From contig JBKBHA010000007.1 of the NCBI GenBank assembly GCA_046297935.1, forward strand, positions 1 to 64,000: a stretch of DNA of 64,000 nt, in the 5' to 3' direction. The DNA is from CAYMZZ01 sp046297935. Lineage in GTDB: Bacteria; Bacteroidota; Bacteroidia; Chitinophagales; Chitinophagaceae. The first letter of the stretch is position 1, and every line of letters begins with the position of its first letter. The notes under the pieces are model-generated. The model worked only from the letters and a program-made list of their open reading frames with translations. It was not told where the DNA came from and made no database searches. This document shows, one piece after another, positions 52,113 to 60,729 of this stretch. The position numbers and the translations under genes are program-made.

Positions 52113-53744
52113 TTACTTGATCGCTTCGGTAATGGGCTGGCCAATGGACCCATTCGGCATCTGAATTCGCAGAATAGCCGCAAGGGTAGCCGCAATATCA
52201 GTCATGTAGCGTGTTTGGTTCGATTTGCCTTTGCGTACGCCTGCTCCCATGAACAACAGAGGAATGTGGGAATCGTAAGGGTACCAGCTTCCATGTGTTG
52301 AGCCAGTGCCATCCGCATACCCAAAGAAATTGCCAGGCTTAAGAACGATCTGAATGTCTCCACCGCGCTTATAATTGAAACCATTCTGAAAGCGTTCGCG
52401 CATTTCCGCAGGAAGATTAACGGCATTGATATTGGCATTATCAAATGCCAGCAGGATACCGTCTTCTTTATTCAAGTGATCTACGATATACGCCTTCACC
52501 TCAGTCATCGACAGCCCCGCGCTGTCGATGGCCTTATCGTTTAGGTAAATTTGGTAGTTATCCATGTCAAGTATCAGGTTCTCAATCCCGTATTTCTCCT
52601 TCAACAGTTTTTTCAAACCAGTGCCTGAGTTGGGCAGAAGTCGCGTGGGGTATTTATGCTTCGCGAGGAAATTGGGGTTATGTGCCACGGCATGGTCAGC
52701 AGTTAAAAACAAGAGATATTGACCTTTCCCCACCTTGGCATCGAGATATTGCATAAATGAAGCCAGGTCGCGATCCAGCCGCAGATAGGTGTCTTCCACT
52801 TCTATGGAATTGGGGCCAAACTGGTGGCCTATATAGTCAGGCGAACTCAGACTCACTGCCAGAAAATCGGTTATCGCGTCGGCGCCCATTTTTTCAGCTT
52901 CCATTGCCTGTCTGGCGAATGCCAGCGTCATCGTATTGCCGTAAGGAGTGGCAGAAATGGTGCCATAAGATTTTCCGGCGAGCGACGCCAGTTCGTGAGG
53001 GAATACGGGTGCTTTCTCGTGGCTGTATTTTCCTTCATATTTCACATCATCCTCATCGCTCTGCACATAGGTTTTGATGGGATATAAAGTATTCCAGTTG
53101 AGCCGGTAAAATGAGTCTACTACTTTTCGGCTGTTGAACCGATTGACCCAGTCGGGCAACTCATTCATATAATACGTGCTGGTTACCCAGTTGCCACTCT
53201 TGCCGTCGTACCAATAAGCAGCATCGGCGCTATGACCAGCAGGCAGTATACCGCCTCTGTCTTTAATGGCGACGCCAACAACCTTTGATCGAAAGTTGGT
53301 GGCAAGTTTTAATTCATCGCATATCGTATTGGTCCAAAGATTACGAGGACTCTGTGGCGCTGCTTTAGGATCACCGCCAATCGTGCGCACCGTTTCGTCA
53401 CTGGTACAATACATTGATCTGCCCAACTGTTTTTCATACCAGTCGTTTCCCACAATGCCGTGAATGGCGGGAGTTGTGCCAGTATAAACGGTAGTGTGGC
53501 CTGCGGCCGTTACCGTTTGTGCGTACGGAATAAATGTGTTCTCACAGCTGAAACCTTCGTTCAACAGTCTTTTAAATCCACCGCTTCCATAGCGATCATA
53601 AAAACGATATAGATAATCCCAACGCATCTGATCTATCATTACTCCAACCACTAGTTTAGGACGTACCAGTCCGGGAGTTTGAGCCTGTACGGTGCTTAAG
53701 GATAGTAACAGGGCGAACCAGTACAGAGAAAGTCGACGTAGCAT
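52113..53744 (-). CDS. pafA: PafA-type alkaline phosphatase
   Basis: 543 residues from ATG 53744; signal peptide MLRRLSLYWFALLLSLSTVQ. The catalytic residues known for PafA enzymes line up: Asp38 (MIDQMRWD), nucleophile Thr79 (TVTAAGHTT), Asn100 (GIVGNDWYE), Lys161 and Arg163 (IKDRGGILPAGHSAD), then SSPDYIGHQFG, LTADHAVAHNP and the late His in STHGSWYPYDSHIPLLFMG. PafA is a phosphate-insensitive phosphomonoesterase in Bacteroidetes that acts in the periplasm and supplies phosphate. Gene symbol by analogy; the family also holds phosphodiesterases. Confidence 0.88.
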   Translation of the reverse strand: MLRRLSLYWFALLLSLSTVQAQTPGLVRPKLVVGVMIDQMRWDYLYRFYDRYGSGGFKRLLNEGFSCENTFIPYAQTVTAAGHTTVYTGTTPAIHGIVGNDWYEKQLGRSMYCTSDETVRTIGGDPKAAPQSPRNLWTNTICDELKLATNFRSKVVGVAIKDRGGILPAGHSADAAYWYDGKSGNWVTSTYYMNELPDWVNRFNSRKVVDSFYRLNWNTLYPIKTYVQSDEDDVKYEGKYSHEKAPVFPHELASLAGKSYGTISATPYGNTMTLAFARQAMEAEKMGADAITDFLAVSLSSPDYIGHQFGPNSIEVEDTYLRLDRDLASFMQYLDAKVGKGQYLLFLTADHAVAHNPNFLAKHKYPTRLLPNSGTGLKKLLKEKYGIENLILDMDNYQIYLNDKAIDSAGLSMTEVKAYIVDHLNKEDGILLAFDNANINAVNLPAEMRERFQNGFNYKRGGDIQIVLKPGNFFGYADGTGSTHGSWYPYDSHIPLLFMGAGVRKGKSNQTRYMTDIAATLAAILRIQMPNGSIGQPITEAIK

Positions 53745-53906
53745 AACAATGAAATTGGTTGCAACAAATGTAGGCAATTGCATCTGTAATTGATCGGTTA
53801 CCAGATGGATTAACACATAGGAAACACCCTGAAGATCAAGCAACCGTATGCATGAGAAATATTACCCTTTTTTTTACCCGACCGAAGGAATAAAGAATTA
53901 ACCAGG

Positions 53907-55097
53907 CTACCTTTTCTTCAATTTGTGAAACAGGAACGAAGCGCATAAGCACACTGCTGTCAGAATCCAGAACAGCATCTTGAAGCTTCCTTTATCGGCT
54001 ATTTGAGCACCAGCCATGGGTCCCAATGTCTGAGCCGCCGACCAGGCCATCGTGTAAAGTGCAGCGTACTGGCCACGGTTGTTTTCGGCCGATCGGCTGA
54101 TCCAGTAGCTGTTCATAAATGGCATGGAAAGTATTTCGCCGAATGTAATGAGTATAATCAGCAAAATTGCCATTAGTAGCGGTGCCGAATTGATTTGCAT
54201 GAACAGATAAGCAATTCCCACCAATGCTACTCCAACAGTAATATAGTCGAGACTTCTCCGTCTTCCTTCTAATTTATACACCAGCAGCATTTCAACGAAC
54301 ACAATGATGATGCCGTTAGTGGCCATCAACAGGCCAATTAACTGCTCGCTAAACTTTAAGTTGTTGCGAAAGTGTACAGACACATTGCTGAACAACTGGA
54401 AAAAGCATGCAGCGAAGAAGCCGGTTATTATAATGAAGATGATAAAGGTCTTGTCGCGGTGGGCAGGGGCGGGCGCGATATAGGTGCCATCACTAGGCTT
54501 CGCCGACAGATTGGCAACAGGTTTGATAAGAAACCACATGAGTACGGCAGCACTCATATTGGTCAATCCATCTACCCAAAACAGCAACTCGTAATTGATA
54601 CTGGCAAGAAATCCTCCTATCAAACTTCCTACGGCCCAGCCGAGGTTTACTGCCAGCCTGTTTAGAGCATAGGACCGGGTACGATTTTCGGCGCTGCTGT
54701 AAAAAGCAATGGCGGTACTATTTGCCGGCCGAAAGGCTTCATTGATGAAAGCGGTAAGGAAAGTGAAAAGACAGATGAGTGGATAGGTCTTCATTTGACC
54801 CAGCAAAATAAACATCAGCCCACCGCCCAACAGGGTGACAAATTGCACCGGATAAAAACCAAATTTATCGGTGGCTTTTCCTCCAAACCAGGCACCGGCA
54901 AAGGCGCCGGCTCCAAAAAGTCCAAAAACAAAACCGGCGCTACTGACCGAGTATCCCATTTCATCACTCGTGAGGTACAGGGAAATGAAAGGTACCACCA
55001 TGGTTCCGCTCCGATTGATCAGCATGATCAGCGAGAGCAACCAGGTCGACCGCGATAGTCCCCCATAAGCTTTTAGAAATGTTTGGATAAGTTTCAC
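53907..55097 (-). CDS. Major facilitator superfamily transporter
   Basis: 396 residues with twelve predicted membrane segments. An MFS-like motif between segments 2 and 3 reads WFGGKATDKFGFYPVQ. The central loop after segment 6 is basic and polar (SDGTYIAPAPAHRDK). No substrate can be assigned; drug or sugar efflux of the DHA1 type is the closest general class by size. It is transcribed alone between the lipase and phosphatase genes, both in the same direction. Confidence 0.85.
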   Translation of the reverse strand: MKLIQTFLKAYGGLSRSTWLLSLIMLINRSGTMVVPFISLYLTSDEMGYSVSSAGFVFGLFGAGAFAGAWFGGKATDKFGFYPVQFVTLLGGGLMFILLGQMKTYPLICLFTFLTAFINEAFRPANSTAIAFYSSAENRTRSYALNRLAVNLGWAVGSLIGGFLASINYELLFWVDGLTNMSAAVLMWFLIKPVANLSAKPSDGTYIAPAPAHRDKTFIIFIIITGFFAACFFQLFSNVSVHFRNNLKFSEQLIGLLMATNGIIIVFVEMLLVYKLEGRRRSLDYITVGVALVGIAYLFMQINSAPLLMAILLIILITFGEILSMPFMNSYWISRSAENNRGQYAALYTMAWSAAQTLGPMAGAQIADKGSFKMLFWILTAVCLCASFLFHKLKKR

Positions 55098-55158
55098 GTT
55101 GCTTGCGCGGCAAAGCTAATCGAGCAAAAGCAGGAAACGCTCACCTGATGGGGTGAAT

Positions 55159-56244
55159 TTATGGACAAACCAGCACGGGTACATTCAACGCGGCGGCATA
55201 TTGCGCTATCCCATGCTGAAACCCTGCGCCAGCAAACCATTCCTGAACGTCGGTAGAGGGGTTGCTGCTTCGCGGCTTAATCTTCACCTCCACAGGGTCG
55301 CCTCCCACAGCTTTAAAACGGCCGCCATTTTTTAGTTCAAGGAGTGAAAGACTGAGTCCTGCTATTTCAAGCGCCCTTTGAAGCGATACGTTCATACCCT
55401 GGTAACTCACTTTCACCTGATCGGTAGCCGCCAGGGGAGCACAATTTTTGCTGAAGCCTTCGATCCTATCCACACAGGGAAACCTGGCTACTATATCGCC
55501 GGTTGATTCCACACGAACGATTCGTTTAAAATTTTGCCCGAACTCATCGGCAAAAGCATCGTTTCCTGGTGCCGGCGTGGCAAAACATATCAATTGGCTG
55601 TTGGGAAATGGTGGTTTTCGTTTCTCAAGCCAATGCTGCCTTAAATAGGCGGCATAAACAATGGCAAGGCTTCCCCCCAGACTATGACCGGTAAACAACA
55701 GCTCGTTTTCTGTTGTCAGTTTCGACAACAGAAATTCCGTCAAACTCTGGCCGCTTGTACTGTCATTCAACGCCAGCAGATTGTTTAAACTATTTTGAGC
55801 ACCTTGCGAAATGCGGGCAGACGAAGATGGTCCATAGGGCCATTTTACCTGAGTAATGATATTCAGATCCTGGTTGATCCAGTTGTCAAACGCATGCCAG
55901 CTGATTTCCATAAGTGAGCCACGGAAAACTATCGCCCATTGATTACCATTTGAAGCTACCCAGGCGTGATTGCTATTGACTTTGCCAGGGTACCATTGCA
56001 ATTTCCAGCCGGGTAGAAAACTATCGAGTTTTGCCTGAGGATCCGGGCAATAAGCCATTTGTGAAAAAAGACAGGCTGTGTTGGTATTAGGCGACTCGGG
56101 TACCGGTGCCGGGGACCGGGCTTCCTGCGCCATAGTTGTGCTGGCTTCCACTGTTGCAGCCTGCGTATTTTCTGCAGGCTTGAACGAAAGATGGTCGCAT
56201 GCAAATAAACCCATGAATATCAGGCCCAGCAAGGCTATACGCAT
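55159..56244 (-). CDS. Class 3 lipase-like lipoprotein
   Basis: 361 residues; signal peptide with lipid Cys16 (GLFACDH). The alpha/beta-hydrolase of the Lipase_3 family shows WAIVFRGSLMEISWHAFDNW (oxyanion-side motif) and the nucleophile elbow LLFTGHSLGGSLAIVYAAYL. The likely Asp is in RVESTGDIVARFP, and a late His is in AGFQHGIAQY. Family members hydrolyse acylglycerols or phospholipids; this one probably acts in the periplasm or on the outer face. The substrate is not known. Confidence 0.85.
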   Translation of the reverse strand: MRIALLGLIFMGLFACDHLSFKPAENTQAATVEASTTMAQEARSPAPVPESPNTNTACLFSQMAYCPDPQAKLDSFLPGWKLQWYPGKVNSNHAWVASNGNQWAIVFRGSLMEISWHAFDNWINQDLNIITQVKWPYGPSSSARISQGAQNSLNNLLALNDSTSGQSLTEFLLSKLTTENELLFTGHSLGGSLAIVYAAYLRQHWLEKRKPPFPNSQLICFATPAPGNDAFADEFGQNFKRIVRVESTGDIVARFPCVDRIEGFSKNCAPLAATDQVKVSYQGMNVSLQRALEIAGLSLSLLELKNGGRFKAVGGDPVEVKIKPRSSNPSTDVQEWFAGAGFQHGIAQYAAALNVPVLVCP

Positions 56245-56370
56245 ACCGACATTTTTTTCAAATATACCCGAAATCGTCGTTTGCGGACTGAGGTTTACCG
56301 TTAATTTTCGCTGTTAATCTACGGTTGCGGGGCTAATGGCAGCTGATTATTTTTGTTTAAAATCTATCCC

Positions 56371-56460
56371 GTGATCGAAACCAGTCCGATAACCAAAGCC
56401 GTTCGTTTATTGCTCTGCATGTTGGCATTTGTGGGTTACCTCTACCTTGCAGCCAGGTAA
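56371..56460 (+). CDS. Possible 29-residue membrane peptide (GTG start)
   Basis: A short ORF starting GTG at 56371 with a long hydrophobic stretch (RLLLCMLAFVGYLYLAAR). A TAnnTTTG box is not evident, although TATTTTTG at 56348-56355 (20 nt upstream) fits the -7 pattern. It is listed as a possibility only. Confidence 0.25.
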   Translation: MIETSPITKAVRLLLCMLAFVGYLYLAAR

Positions 56461-56513
56461 GAGCAGAAGAATTTGATTTTTTTTCAATAGTTTGGCGGAT
56501 CAAAATAACCGTC

Positions 56514-56861
56514 ATGAAAAAACTATTGTTTCTGTTTGTACTCGCTAGCGGATCCCTTGTGCTCGTGAAATGTGGCACATCCAAAAAAGCAGCTGCAGCT
56601 AATTCAGGTCCTAGTTATGGCAAGGAGGTAATGGCCGTGGTTCAGGCCAATTGCACGCCCTGTCATGTGCCAGATAAAGGTGGCCGTAAAAAAGCTTACG
56701 ACAATTACGAAAATGTAAGAGCAGACATCGACGATATTATTCGTCGCATTGAGCTGGAGCCGGGGCAACGTGGATTTATGCCTTTCAAGAAAGAACAGAA
56801 ACTTGACCAGGCCTCCATCGACGTATTTAAGAAATGGAAAGAAATGGGAATGCCTCAATAA
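56514..56861 (+). CDS. Cytochrome c-like lipoprotein
   Basis: 115 residues; signal peptide with lipid Cys20 (LVKCGTSKK). The sequence VVQANCTPCHVPDKGGRKKA holds a CxxCH haem-binding motif, and GQRGFMPFKKEQKL includes a Met that may be the sixth haem ligand. It resembles small periplasmic c-type cytochromes and is close to the Bacteroidetes lipoproteins once called DUF-type haem-binding. The last codons lie in a perfect 25-bp inverted repeat that serves as terminator. Confidence 0.82.
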   Translation: MKKLLFLFVLASGSLVLVKCGTSKKAAAANSGPSYGKEVMAVVQANCTPCHVPDKGGRKKAYDNYENVRADIDDIIRRIELEPGQRGFMPFKKEQKLDQASIDVFKKWKEMGMPQ

Positions 56862-56903
56862 AGAAAGGCGTCGCATTCGCGACGCCTTTCTTTATTGAGG
56901 CAT
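56850..56903. terminator. 25-bp perfect inverted repeat and bidirectional terminator
   Basis: Arms at 56850-56874 and 56879-56903 with an ATTC loop. The inner GC-rich part (GGCGTCGC) is flanked by A/T runs suiting both directions. The left arm includes the last three codons and stop of the cytochrome gene. Confidence 0.9.
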
Positions 56904-56910
56904 ATTATCC

Positions 56911-58056
56911 TTAGGGCATCAATACCTTGCCGATTACATGGATCACGCCATTGGTGGCCAGGATATCTGAGGGATGGGTAGATTGAAACAGGAATTGTTT
57001 GTTGTCTTTCACCCAACCAATATTGTAACCAAGTATTGTCGTTAACTTATTTTGTGGACCATCAGCCAGGGTAGGAATGCGCTGTAGCACACCGAAATCC
57101 CAATTGAAATAGCGGCTGCCTGCCACATGGTAACGCAGGATGTTGGACAGCGCTGCAATCTGGCCGGGATTGCTGATATTGTTGATGTTTGTTGCGTTGT
57201 TGAATGGTGCAGGCAGTTTTGCAAAAGCAGCATTAGTGGGCGCGAAAACCGTGAAGTTGCCATCGCCCGCGAACACCGAAGCGAGATTGGTTTTAACCAG
57301 TGCGGCTACCAGGGTAGAGAATTGTTCATCGGCTATAGCAATGCTTGCGATGCTGGCAGTTGGAAACAGCAATACTTTATTTACAGCATGAATTACTCCG
57401 TTCTTGGCATTGATGTTGGCTGAAATAACATCGGTGCGTCCGTTGATGCGGATCAGACCAAAAGTTTTTGAGAAATAGATGGTATTATCATTTACGCCGG
57501 AGGACGCTTTCAGCGTTACAGCTTCACTTCTTCCATTTTTAATCTGGTAGCTAAATACCTCTGCTCCCAACACATGGTACAGTAACACCTGGCGCAGGAA
57601 GTCTATTTGTCCTGCATCCTGAATGCTGTTGATGGCCGATGCACTGTTGAAGGGATGGGGCAGCTGCGCAAATGCATTATTGGTTGGCGCAAATACAGTC
57701 AGGTTGGCCTGTGGGTTGGCCAGAGCGTCGGTTAAGCCGGTTTTAACAACGGCTGCTACCAGCGAGCTGAAATGAGGATTGGCTACCGCAATTTCTACGA
57801 TTGTTTTTTGCTGACGGCGGCCGGCTTCGGCTTCGTCCTGCTGGTAACCAAGAGAAGCACCTTCTGCAGCGGCATTGGCTGCAGCCGTTTGCTCCAGGCT
57901 ACGGGCAGTTGAAACCAGCTCAGGTTCATTGTCGGCCTCCGGCAAAGGGGCTTCCAACTCCTGATTTTTCTGACAGCTAAAGAGGAATACCAGGCTTGCA
58001 ATGGCGAGCAACCGGGCAAATGCCGGCAACGTGGTTTTGGTCTTCTTGGGTTGCAT
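56911..58056 (-). CDS. Two-domain FAS1 (fasciclin) lipoprotein
   Basis: 381 residues from ATG 58056 (an upstream in-frame start adds 43 residues). The signal peptide ends in VFLFSCQKNQE with the lipid Cys. Two FAS1 domains follow: about 88-230, with LTVFAPTNNAFAQLP and VLLYHVLGAEVFS, and about 235-380, with FTVFAPTNAAFAKLP and ILRYHVAGSRYFN. Both keep the H1/H2 boxes of the FAS1 fold. FAS1 proteins serve cell adhesion or surface structure; the partner is not known. It is transcribed away from the his operon. Confidence 0.92.
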   Translation of the reverse strand: MQPKKTKTTLPAFARLLAIASLVFLFSCQKNQELEAPLPEADNEPELVSTARSLEQTAAANAAAEGASLGYQQDEAEAGRRQQKTIVEIAVANPHFSSLVAAVVKTGLTDALANPQANLTVFAPTNNAFAQLPHPFNSASAINSIQDAGQIDFLRQVLLYHVLGAEVFSYQIKNGRSEAVTLKASSGVNDNTIYFSKTFGLIRINGRTDVISANINAKNGVIHAVNKVLLFPTASIASIAIADEQFSTLVAALVKTNLASVFAGDGNFTVFAPTNAAFAKLPAPFNNATNINNISNPGQIAALSNILRYHVAGSRYFNWDFGVLQRIPTLADGPQNKLTTILGYNIGWVKDNKQFLFQSTHPSDILATNGVIHVIGKVLMP

Positions 58057-58382
58057 AGTTGTTTGTTTTGAATTTCCATTACTACAACTGGCAACAGCTT
58101 TTTTCCGGCGGGAGCGAGCGAATCGTCGTAAACAGCGACCGGATTTCCATTTTTGAGGAGTGAACCGACGACTGAGGTCGGCCATTGATGGATTGCCTTA
58201 AAATCGCAGGGAAGGATAGCTGGCAGAGAAGAAAGCAAAAAAAAAGGGCCAGGATAGACATCCAGCCCCGTTTTTAAAATCCAATATCCTATGAAAAACC
58301 GATACAATGATAGTGCGCTTTTTTGAATTGTGCAATACCACGTAAGGGGTATTTTATCCCCATTTTTTAACTTAAATAAAAT
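58057..58382. other. Gap between the FAS1 gene and the his promoter
   Basis: About 330 bp without a supported gene. It holds the 5' leader of the FAS1 gene and an imperfect GC-rich hairpin (58246-58269) next to a run of nine A (58237-58245), which could act as a minus-strand terminator in that leader. Nothing else is evident. Confidence 0.5.
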
Positions 58383-58412
58383 TTTGCAATATCGAAAAGG
58401 AGCCTATTTTTG
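58383..58412 (+). promoter_or_regulatory. Promoter of the histidine operon
   Basis: TTTG at 58383-58386, 18 nt spacer, TATTTTTG at 58405-58412. Transcription would start near 58418, about 12 nt before the leader ATG. Confidence 0.75.
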
Positions 58413-58429
58413 CGATCTCAAGTAGAAAA

Positions 58430-58501
58430 ATGATCAATAACATTCATATTCATCATCATCATCTTGCTCTTAGCCGGGTAAGCTGGGGTGGTATTATGTA
58501 A
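58430..58501 (+). CDS. Histidine leader peptide
   Basis: A 23-residue ORF containing IHIHHHH: five His codons (CAT) at 58445-58462. It lies just after a strong promoter and just before a terminator that can be blocked by leader RNA. Scarce His-tRNA would stall ribosomes on these codons. It is too short for routine gene callers. Confidence 0.88.
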   Translation: MINNIHIHHHHLALSRVSWGGIM

Positions 58502-58556
58502 TGAACACACATAATTTACTAAACAGGGGCTTACCAGCAGGTAAGCCCTTTTTATT
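58477..58556 (+). promoter_or_regulatory. Histidine-operon attenuator
   Basis: The terminator has 9-bp arms GGGCTTACC (58527-58535) and GGTAAGCCC (58540-58548) with an AGCA loop and a T-run. GGTAAGC at 58477-58483 in the leader ORF is complementary to GCTTACC at 58529-58535, giving the competing antiterminator. Confidence 0.85.
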
Positions 58557-58586
58557 TTCGACATGGTCGGAACAAAGCTATAAACA

Positions 58587-59438
58587 ATGAACTTAAAGAT
58601 TGCGATTCAAAAGTCCGGAAGGTTGCACGAAGATTCGATGCGGCTATTGAAAGAATGTGGTATCGATATTTCCAACGGAGGAAATAAATTGAAGTCTACC
58701 GCCGCGAATTTTCCACTGGAAGTTTATTTCCTTCGAGATGATGATATTCCTCAGTACGTGGAAGATGCGGTAGCGGATATTGGCATTGTTGGCGAAAATG
58801 TAGTTTTTGAAAAAAGGAAGGAAGTGGTGCAAATGGAAAAACTTGGTTTCGGCAAATGTCGCCTGTCGATCGCGGTTGGGCGCAATGAACCGTACAGCGT
58901 GGCGGCATTGAACGGGAAACGTATAGCAACCAGCTATCCGGTTATTTTGCAACAATGGCTTGACGAACAAAAAATTCAGGCAGAAATACACGAGATCAGT
59001 GGCAGTGTGGAAATTGCGCCGGGGATTGGACTGGCAGAAGCAATCTGCGACCTGGTAAGCAGTGGCTCTACGCTTCTGACGAATGGCTTGCGTGAGGTAG
59101 AAACTATCCTCGAATCGCAGGCGGTGCTGATTCGTAATAAAGCACTGGATCCGGCACGCATGAAAACGCTGGAAAGCTTTCTGTTCCGGATTCGGGCAGT
59201 CAAAAAGGCCAAAAACAACAAGTACATCCTGTTGAACGCTCCCAACGAGAAACTGGATCAGATCATTGCACTCCTGCCGGGAATGAAAAGTCCGACGGTT
59301 TTGCCGCTGGCAACATCAGGGTGGAGCAGTGTGCACAGTGTTCTGGACGAAAACGATTTTTGGAATATCATTGAACAACTGAAGGAGGCCGGCGCCGAAG
59401 GCATACTGGTGGTTCCTATTGAAAAAATGATCGTATAA
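58587..59438 (+). CDS. hisG: ATP phosphoribosyltransferase
   Basis: First enzyme of histidine synthesis (PRPP + ATP). The 283 residues are the long form, which has a C-terminal ACT-like domain for histidine feedback and needs no HisZ. LKIAIQKSGRLHEDSMRLL starts it. ICDLVSSGSTLLTNGL is the conserved PRPP-loop motif (D..SSG.TL..N.L). It follows its attenuator by 30 nt and directly abuts hisD. Confidence 0.96.
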   Translation: MNLKIAIQKSGRLHEDSMRLLKECGIDISNGGNKLKSTAANFPLEVYFLRDDDIPQYVEDAVADIGIVGENVVFEKRKEVVQMEKLGFGKCRLSIAVGRNEPYSVAALNGKRIATSYPVILQQWLDEQKIQAEIHEISGSVEIAPGIGLAEAICDLVSSGSTLLTNGLREVETILESQAVLIRNKALDPARMKTLESFLFRIRAVKKAKNNKYILLNAPNEKLDQIIALLPGMKSPTVLPLATSGWSSVHSVLDENDFWNIIEQLKEAGAEGILVVPIEKMIV

Positions 59439-60713
59439 ATGAAACTAACAAAATACCCTCCCCGCTCTGAATGGCCGGCACTATTGCAAAGGCCGGTGCA
59501 GGACCCGGTTCAATTGCGCGAACAGGTGCAGCAGGTGCTGGATGCAGTCAGGAATGGAGGTGATGATGCTCTGCGTAGCTTTACGTCCCAGTGGGATGGA
59601 GTGAGTCTCACTGATCTGGCCGTTTCCCCGACAGAGTGGGAAGAGGCTATCCAGTTTGTGGAAGTTGAACTGGCATCTGCCATTCGGCTGGCTGCGGAGA
59701 ATATCCGCCGCTTTCACGCTTCGCAGATACAGGCTGAACAGGTTATTCAAACTGCTCCGGGCGTACAATGCTGGAGGCGTTCGGTAGGAATAGAGCGGGT
59801 AGGGCTTTATATTCCCGGCGGTTCAGCTCCCTTGTTCAGCACGGTCTTGATGCTGGGTATACCCGCCACACTGGCGGGTTGCAGCGAAATCGTATTATTA
59901 ACGCCTCCTAATCGCGAAGGAAAGGTACACCCTGCCATCCTGTTTGCTGCTCGCGAAGCCGGCATTACGGCAGTGTACAAAGCCGGAGGCGCTCAGGCAA
60001 TTGCAGCCATGGCTTATGGTACGGAAACCATTCCGGCGGTGTCCAAAATTTTTGGGCCGGGAAATCAATATGTGACCTGTGCGAAACAACTGTTGCAAAT
60101 GCAGGGCGTAGCCATCGATATGCCTGCTGGCCCAAGTGAACTCTGTGTGCTCGCCGATGAGTCTGCCAACGCGCAATGGATAGCAGCCGATCTGCTATCA
60201 CAGGCAGAACACGGTCCCGATAGTCAGGTGCTGCTTGTAACCGACGCTGAAAATATCCTGGAACAGGTAAAGGAAGCTTTGCTGGTTCAGGTAGAGCGAT
60301 TGCCAAGAAGCACGGTAGCAAAGGCAGCACTTGAAAACAGTCGCCTCATTTTGGTGAATGACCTGAAAGAAGCGGTGGACCTTGTCAACGAATATGCTGC
60401 CGAACACCTGATTCTCGCCTGCGAAAATGCATCTCAACTGGCGCACCAGGTACGCAATGCCGGTTCGGTTTTTTTGGGTCATTTTTCCCCGGAATCTGCC
60501 GGCGATTATGCATCAGGCACCAACCATACACTTCCGACCAACGGTTTTGCCAGAGCATATAGTGGAGTTAGTGTAGATAGCTTTGTACGAAAGATCACTT
60601 TTCAGTACCTGAGCGAAGCCGGCCTGGCATACATTGGTCCGGCGGTAGTAACAATGGCGGAGGCAGAAGGTCTGCAGGCACATGCAGAAGCAGTTAAAAT
60701 TCGATTGTCGTAA
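59439..60713 (+). CDS. hisD: Histidinol dehydrogenase
   Basis: 424 residues. Catalyses the last two oxidations to histidine. ERVGLYIPGGSAPLFSTVLM, KIFGPGNQYVTCAKQLL and the catalytic/zinc stretch LLSQAEHGPDSQVLLVT are intact. GDYASGTNHTLPTNGFARAY completes the family motifs. Start and stop fit: hisG ends exactly one base before its ATG. Confidence 0.96.
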   Translation: MKLTKYPPRSEWPALLQRPVQDPVQLREQVQQVLDAVRNGGDDALRSFTSQWDGVSLTDLAVSPTEWEEAIQFVEVELASAIRLAAENIRRFHASQIQAEQVIQTAPGVQCWRRSVGIERVGLYIPGGSAPLFSTVLMLGIPATLAGCSEIVLLTPPNREGKVHPAILFAAREAGITAVYKAGGAQAIAAMAYGTETIPAVSKIFGPGNQYVTCAKQLLQMQGVAIDMPAGPSELCVLADESANAQWIAADLLSQAEHGPDSQVLLVTDAENILEQVKEALLVQVERLPRSTVAKAALENSRLILVNDLKEAVDLVNEYAAEHLILACENASQLAHQVRNAGSVFLGHFSPESAGDYASGTNHTLPTNGFARAYSGVSVDSFVRKITFQYLSEAGLAYIGPAVVTMAEAEGLQAHAEAVKIRLS

Positions 60714-60729
60714 ACGATAACCTGTTTTT

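Noticed and set aside
57795..58307. 170-codon minus-strand frame overlapping the FAS1 start
   Set aside because: It reads the FAS1 coding region in another frame and becomes Pro/Lys/Arg-rich without structure; the FAS1 frame has the signal peptide and domains.
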